Source of the DNA: Gelidibacter sediminis | Lineage (GTDB): Bacteria; Bacteroidota; Bacteroidia; Flavobacteriales; Flavobacteriaceae | Reading direction: 5' to 3' | Length of the DNA stretch: 64,000 nucleotides | NCBI RefSeq assembly: GCF_004364975.1 | Contig: NZ_SOBW01000007.1 | Coordinates: 806,001 to 870,000 of the forward strand | Shown here: piece after piece, positions 62,075 through 64,000 of the stretch | Layout: each line of letters begins with the position of its first letter | Numbering within the stretch: the first letter of the stretch is position 1 | Notes under the pieces: generated by a model | Seen by the model: the letters and a program-made list of their open reading frames with translations, nothing else | Told to the model about the DNA's origin: nothing | Databases searched by the model: none | Program-made: the position numbers and the translations under genes

Positions 62075-62581
62075 CTATTTTCTTTTATACAATGGTACAG
62101 ATGAGCAAGCTTCTCCATACATGATGGACCGTGCAATTGGTTGTAGTTTTTTAGATAGCATTATATAGGCATTAGCCGGTACAGGTTTATTGGCACACCC
62201 TTTTATAATTAACGGTTGATCTACAAATGCTGAGGTATCCAAGTCCTTAATAATGTCCTGATAAATTGAGGTTTCCAATTGTTCTAAAGTACCAATAACG
62301 ATTGTTTTGGCATGGGGTTGCAAATGCATGGTTAATAACATATAGGCCCACGCTGGCACGATAGCATCTGAAGTACAAGTTAAAGCTACGTAATGGTCTT
62401 GATACTGTGTCCAATCATGTTGTTTAACGTATGCTCTAAAATCTTTCTCACGCAACACCAACTCTTGAAACAGCCAATCTTTGATATCAAGAATAGTGCG
62501 CTGTCCTTTCGGATAATAATCTTCAAGGTCTACAACCACCAATTTACTATTGGCTACTCTATTGATAATTTCATTTTCCAT
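62075..62581 (-). CDS. DUF2480 family protein
   Basis: A 168-residue soluble protein of the DUF2480 family, found mainly in Bacteroidota. Recognisable stretches are INRVANSKLVVVDLEDYYP, IKDWLFQELVLREKDFR, CTSDAIVPAWAYMLL and the C-terminal KPVPANAYIMLSKKLQPIARSIMYGEACSSVP. Two cysteines (GCANKP and EACSSVP) lie close together at the end and might bind a metal, but this is a guess. No function is known. The promoter box lies only four bases before the start codon, which suggests a leaderless transcript. Confidence 0.88.
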   Translation of the reverse strand: MENEIINRVANSKLVVVDLEDYYPKGQRTILDIKDWLFQELVLREKDFRAYVKQHDWTQYQDHYVALTCTSDAIVPAWAYMLLTMHLQPHAKTIVIGTLEQLETSIYQDIIKDLDTSAFVDQPLIIKGCANKPVPANAYIMLSKKLQPIARSIMYGEACSSVPLYKRK

Positions 62582-62585
62582 ACTG

Positions 62586-62593
62586 CAAATTTA
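62586..62593 (-). promoter_or_regulatory. -7 box for the DUF2480 gene, leaderless candidate
   Basis: On the minus strand TAAATTTG is a perfect TAnnTTTG box ending four bases before the ATG at 62581. Confidence 0.55.
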
Positions 62594-62755
62594 AACTATT
62601 TATTAATGACATATTAAACAGAGAAATGTTTTGGAGGTTACAAGTAGCGCTTTCTTACCAAATGCGTACATTAATATAAATATGTGTTTAACCAAATTGA
62701 AGTGATGAATTTATAGACAATGACATTGATTTGTGGCTTTCCTAAGCCTACTGAT

Positions 62756-64000
62756 TTATTGATAGCCTTCCGCCTGCAACTGAAATAATTGCGCATAAAG
62801 TGCATCATTTTCCATCAGTTGAAGATGCGTTCCAAGTTCCAAAACCTTGCCTTCTTCCAAAACCAAAATACGATCAGCTTGTCTTACGGTACTAAATCTA
62901 TGGGAGATAATAATACTTGTTTTCCCTTTTGTCAGGCCTATAAAGCGTTTAAAAACATCGCTCTCAGCTTTAGCATCCAGCGCAGAGGTGGGCTCATCTA
63001 AAATCATCACTTCAGCATCCTTCATATAGGCTCTTGCCAATGCTACTTTTTGCCATTGTCCTCCCGAGAGCTCTTGGCCTTTGTAAAATCGTTTTCCAAG
63101 TTGTTGGTCATAGCCCTTTCTCAATTCTGAAATGACTTTGTCAGCCAAACTCAATTGGGCTGCATTTTCAATTTTCTCCTGATTATATAATTGGGAGATG
63201 TCTCCAATGGCGATATTCTCTCTAACCGTAAATTCATACTTGAAAAAATCTTGGAAAATCACTCCAAAAAACTCCTGATACGCATCACGTTTATATCGAT
63301 TTATATTAATCCCATCCAACAAAATTTCTCCAGAAGTTGGTTCATAAAAGCGCAGCATCAATTTGGTCAGTGTTGTTTTTCCGGCGCCATTCTGACCTAC
63401 AAAGGCCATTTTTTCTCCCACTGCAATCTTAAAGCTGACTCCCTTTAAAATTTCATGCTCAGAATCTGGATAGGAGAACCTGACGTTTCTAAATTCGAAA
63501 CCTGTCTGTATCTTTTTAGGCAATGGTTGATCTTCAGTATGTTTTGGTTCGATAGAAATATCGATAAATTCGAAGTAGTCTTTCAAATATAGCGCACTTT
63601 CAGTGATTCTTGTAAATTTTGAGAAGAAGTCTTGAAGATTCCGGGTCAATCTATTAAAAGATCCTGACAGAAAAGTCAACTCCCCGAGGGTAATCACACC
63701 AGATATTACCCGGTAAATGATAAAAATATAGGCACCATAATAACTTATGGTACCCAAAACATTAAACACAAAACCTAGGGCCGAGCGTTTTATGGCCAAT
63801 TTTTTATTCAAATCAAAATACTCTTCAGAAAGATTTTTAAACCGATCTACGATAAAATCAGTCAATCCAAAAAGTTTGATTTCCTTGGCCGTAACGTTAT
63901 TGGCACCAATAAACCGTAGATAATCGAGTTCACGGCGTTCTGCCGTCCATCCTCTAGCTAAGGAATATTGCTGTTGACTAAACCAAATTTCGTTGATAAA
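62756..64000 (-). CDS. ABC transporter permease/ATPase fusion, N-terminus beyond the window
   Basis: The last 414 codons of an exporter half-molecule; the frame is open through the right edge. It has part of the membrane domain (three to four hydrophobic segments in the first 180 residues shown), then an ATPase domain with Walker A GQNGAGKTT, Q-loop VIFQDF, signature LSGGQWQK, Walker B VMILDEPTSALDA and H-loop SHRFST. The arrangement is that of homodimeric lipid or peptide exporters (MsbA-like group); the substrate is not identifiable. A 174-base spacer separates it from the DUF2480 gene. Confidence 0.9.
   Translation of the reverse strand, partial: FINEIWFSQQQYSLARGWTAERRELDYLRFIGANNVTAKEIKLFGLTDFIVDRFKNLSEEYFDLNKKLAIKRSALGFVFNVLGTISYYGAYIFIIYRVISGVITLGELTFLSGSFNRLTRNLQDFFSKFTRITESALYLKDYFEFIDISIEPKHTEDQPLPKKIQTGFEFRNVRFSYPDSEHEILKGVSFKIAVGEKMAFVGQNGAGKTTLTKLMLRFYEPTSGEILLDGININRYKRDAYQEFFGVIFQDFFKYEFTVRENIAIGDISQLYNQEKIENAAQLSLADKVISELRKGYDQQLGKRFYKGQELSGGQWQKVALARAYMKDAEVMILDEPTSALDAKAESDVFKRFIGLTKGKTSIIISHRFSTVRQADRILVLEEGKVLELGTHLQLMENDALYAQLFQLQAEGYQ

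Overview
The window looks like a chromosome segment of a marine-type member of the Flavobacteriaceae (Bacteroidota). The evidence is low G+C, few Shine-Dalgarno sequences, repeated TAnnTTTG -7 boxes in front of genes, many short-signal lipoproteins, and families largely typical of this group (Bat operon, DUF3078, DUF2480, DUF5689, DUF4382, TonB receptors with a carboxypeptidase-like N-terminus). The genus cannot be fixed from the sequence. No rRNA, tRNA, CRISPR array or complete insertion sequence was seen.

Layout. 1-1.6 kb: small soluble and membrane proteins (two VOC proteins, DUF1801, TM2). 1.7-6.6 kb: a leftward set (GNAT, aspartate kinase, fused OlsF/GlsF-like aminolipid acyltransferase) divergent from fructose-1,6-bisphosphatase. 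6.9-12.3 kb: an isolated AlbA_2/Schlafen-type gene, two secreted lipoproteins, an SDR and an aldo/keto reductase. 12.4-22.1 kb: a complete MoxR-DUF58-BatA/B/C/D/E locus with an extra BatD-like gene; its spacers carry period-7 repeats and a decayed four-helix-bundle gene. 22.4-25.2 kb: carbonic anhydrase, CvpA, a small conserved protein and pheS. 25.3-31.6 kb: a GbsR/MarR-type regulator with a tripartite RND efflux pump, preceded by a likely operator palindrome. 31.8-41.1 kb: gpsA, Kbp (BON-LysM), a TlpA-like thioredoxin, mfd, TerB and small proteins. 41.1-49.8 kb: PBP1C and a giant alpha-2-macroglobulin, normally paired, here separated by a repeat-rich module with a nonsense-interrupted DUF559 endonuclease gene. 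49.9-52.7 kb: an isoaspartyl peptidase/asparaginase and an ALDH7-type dehydrogenase. 52.7-59.7 kb: a TonB receptor, DUF5689 lipoprotein and small membrane protein bracketed by two paralogous endonuclease/exonuclease/phosphatase genes. 59.8-64 kb: hflX, a DUF3078 outer-membrane protein, DUF2480 and a truncated ABC exporter.

The best candidates for something little described are the nuclease-family/TonB/DUF5689 locus (possibly uptake of extracellular nucleic acid or organic phosphate), the DUF559 repeat module inserted between A2M and pbpC, and the period-7 tracts in the spacers of the bat locus. Where an ATG overlaps a clear TAnnTTTG promoter box, a downstream start was chosen.
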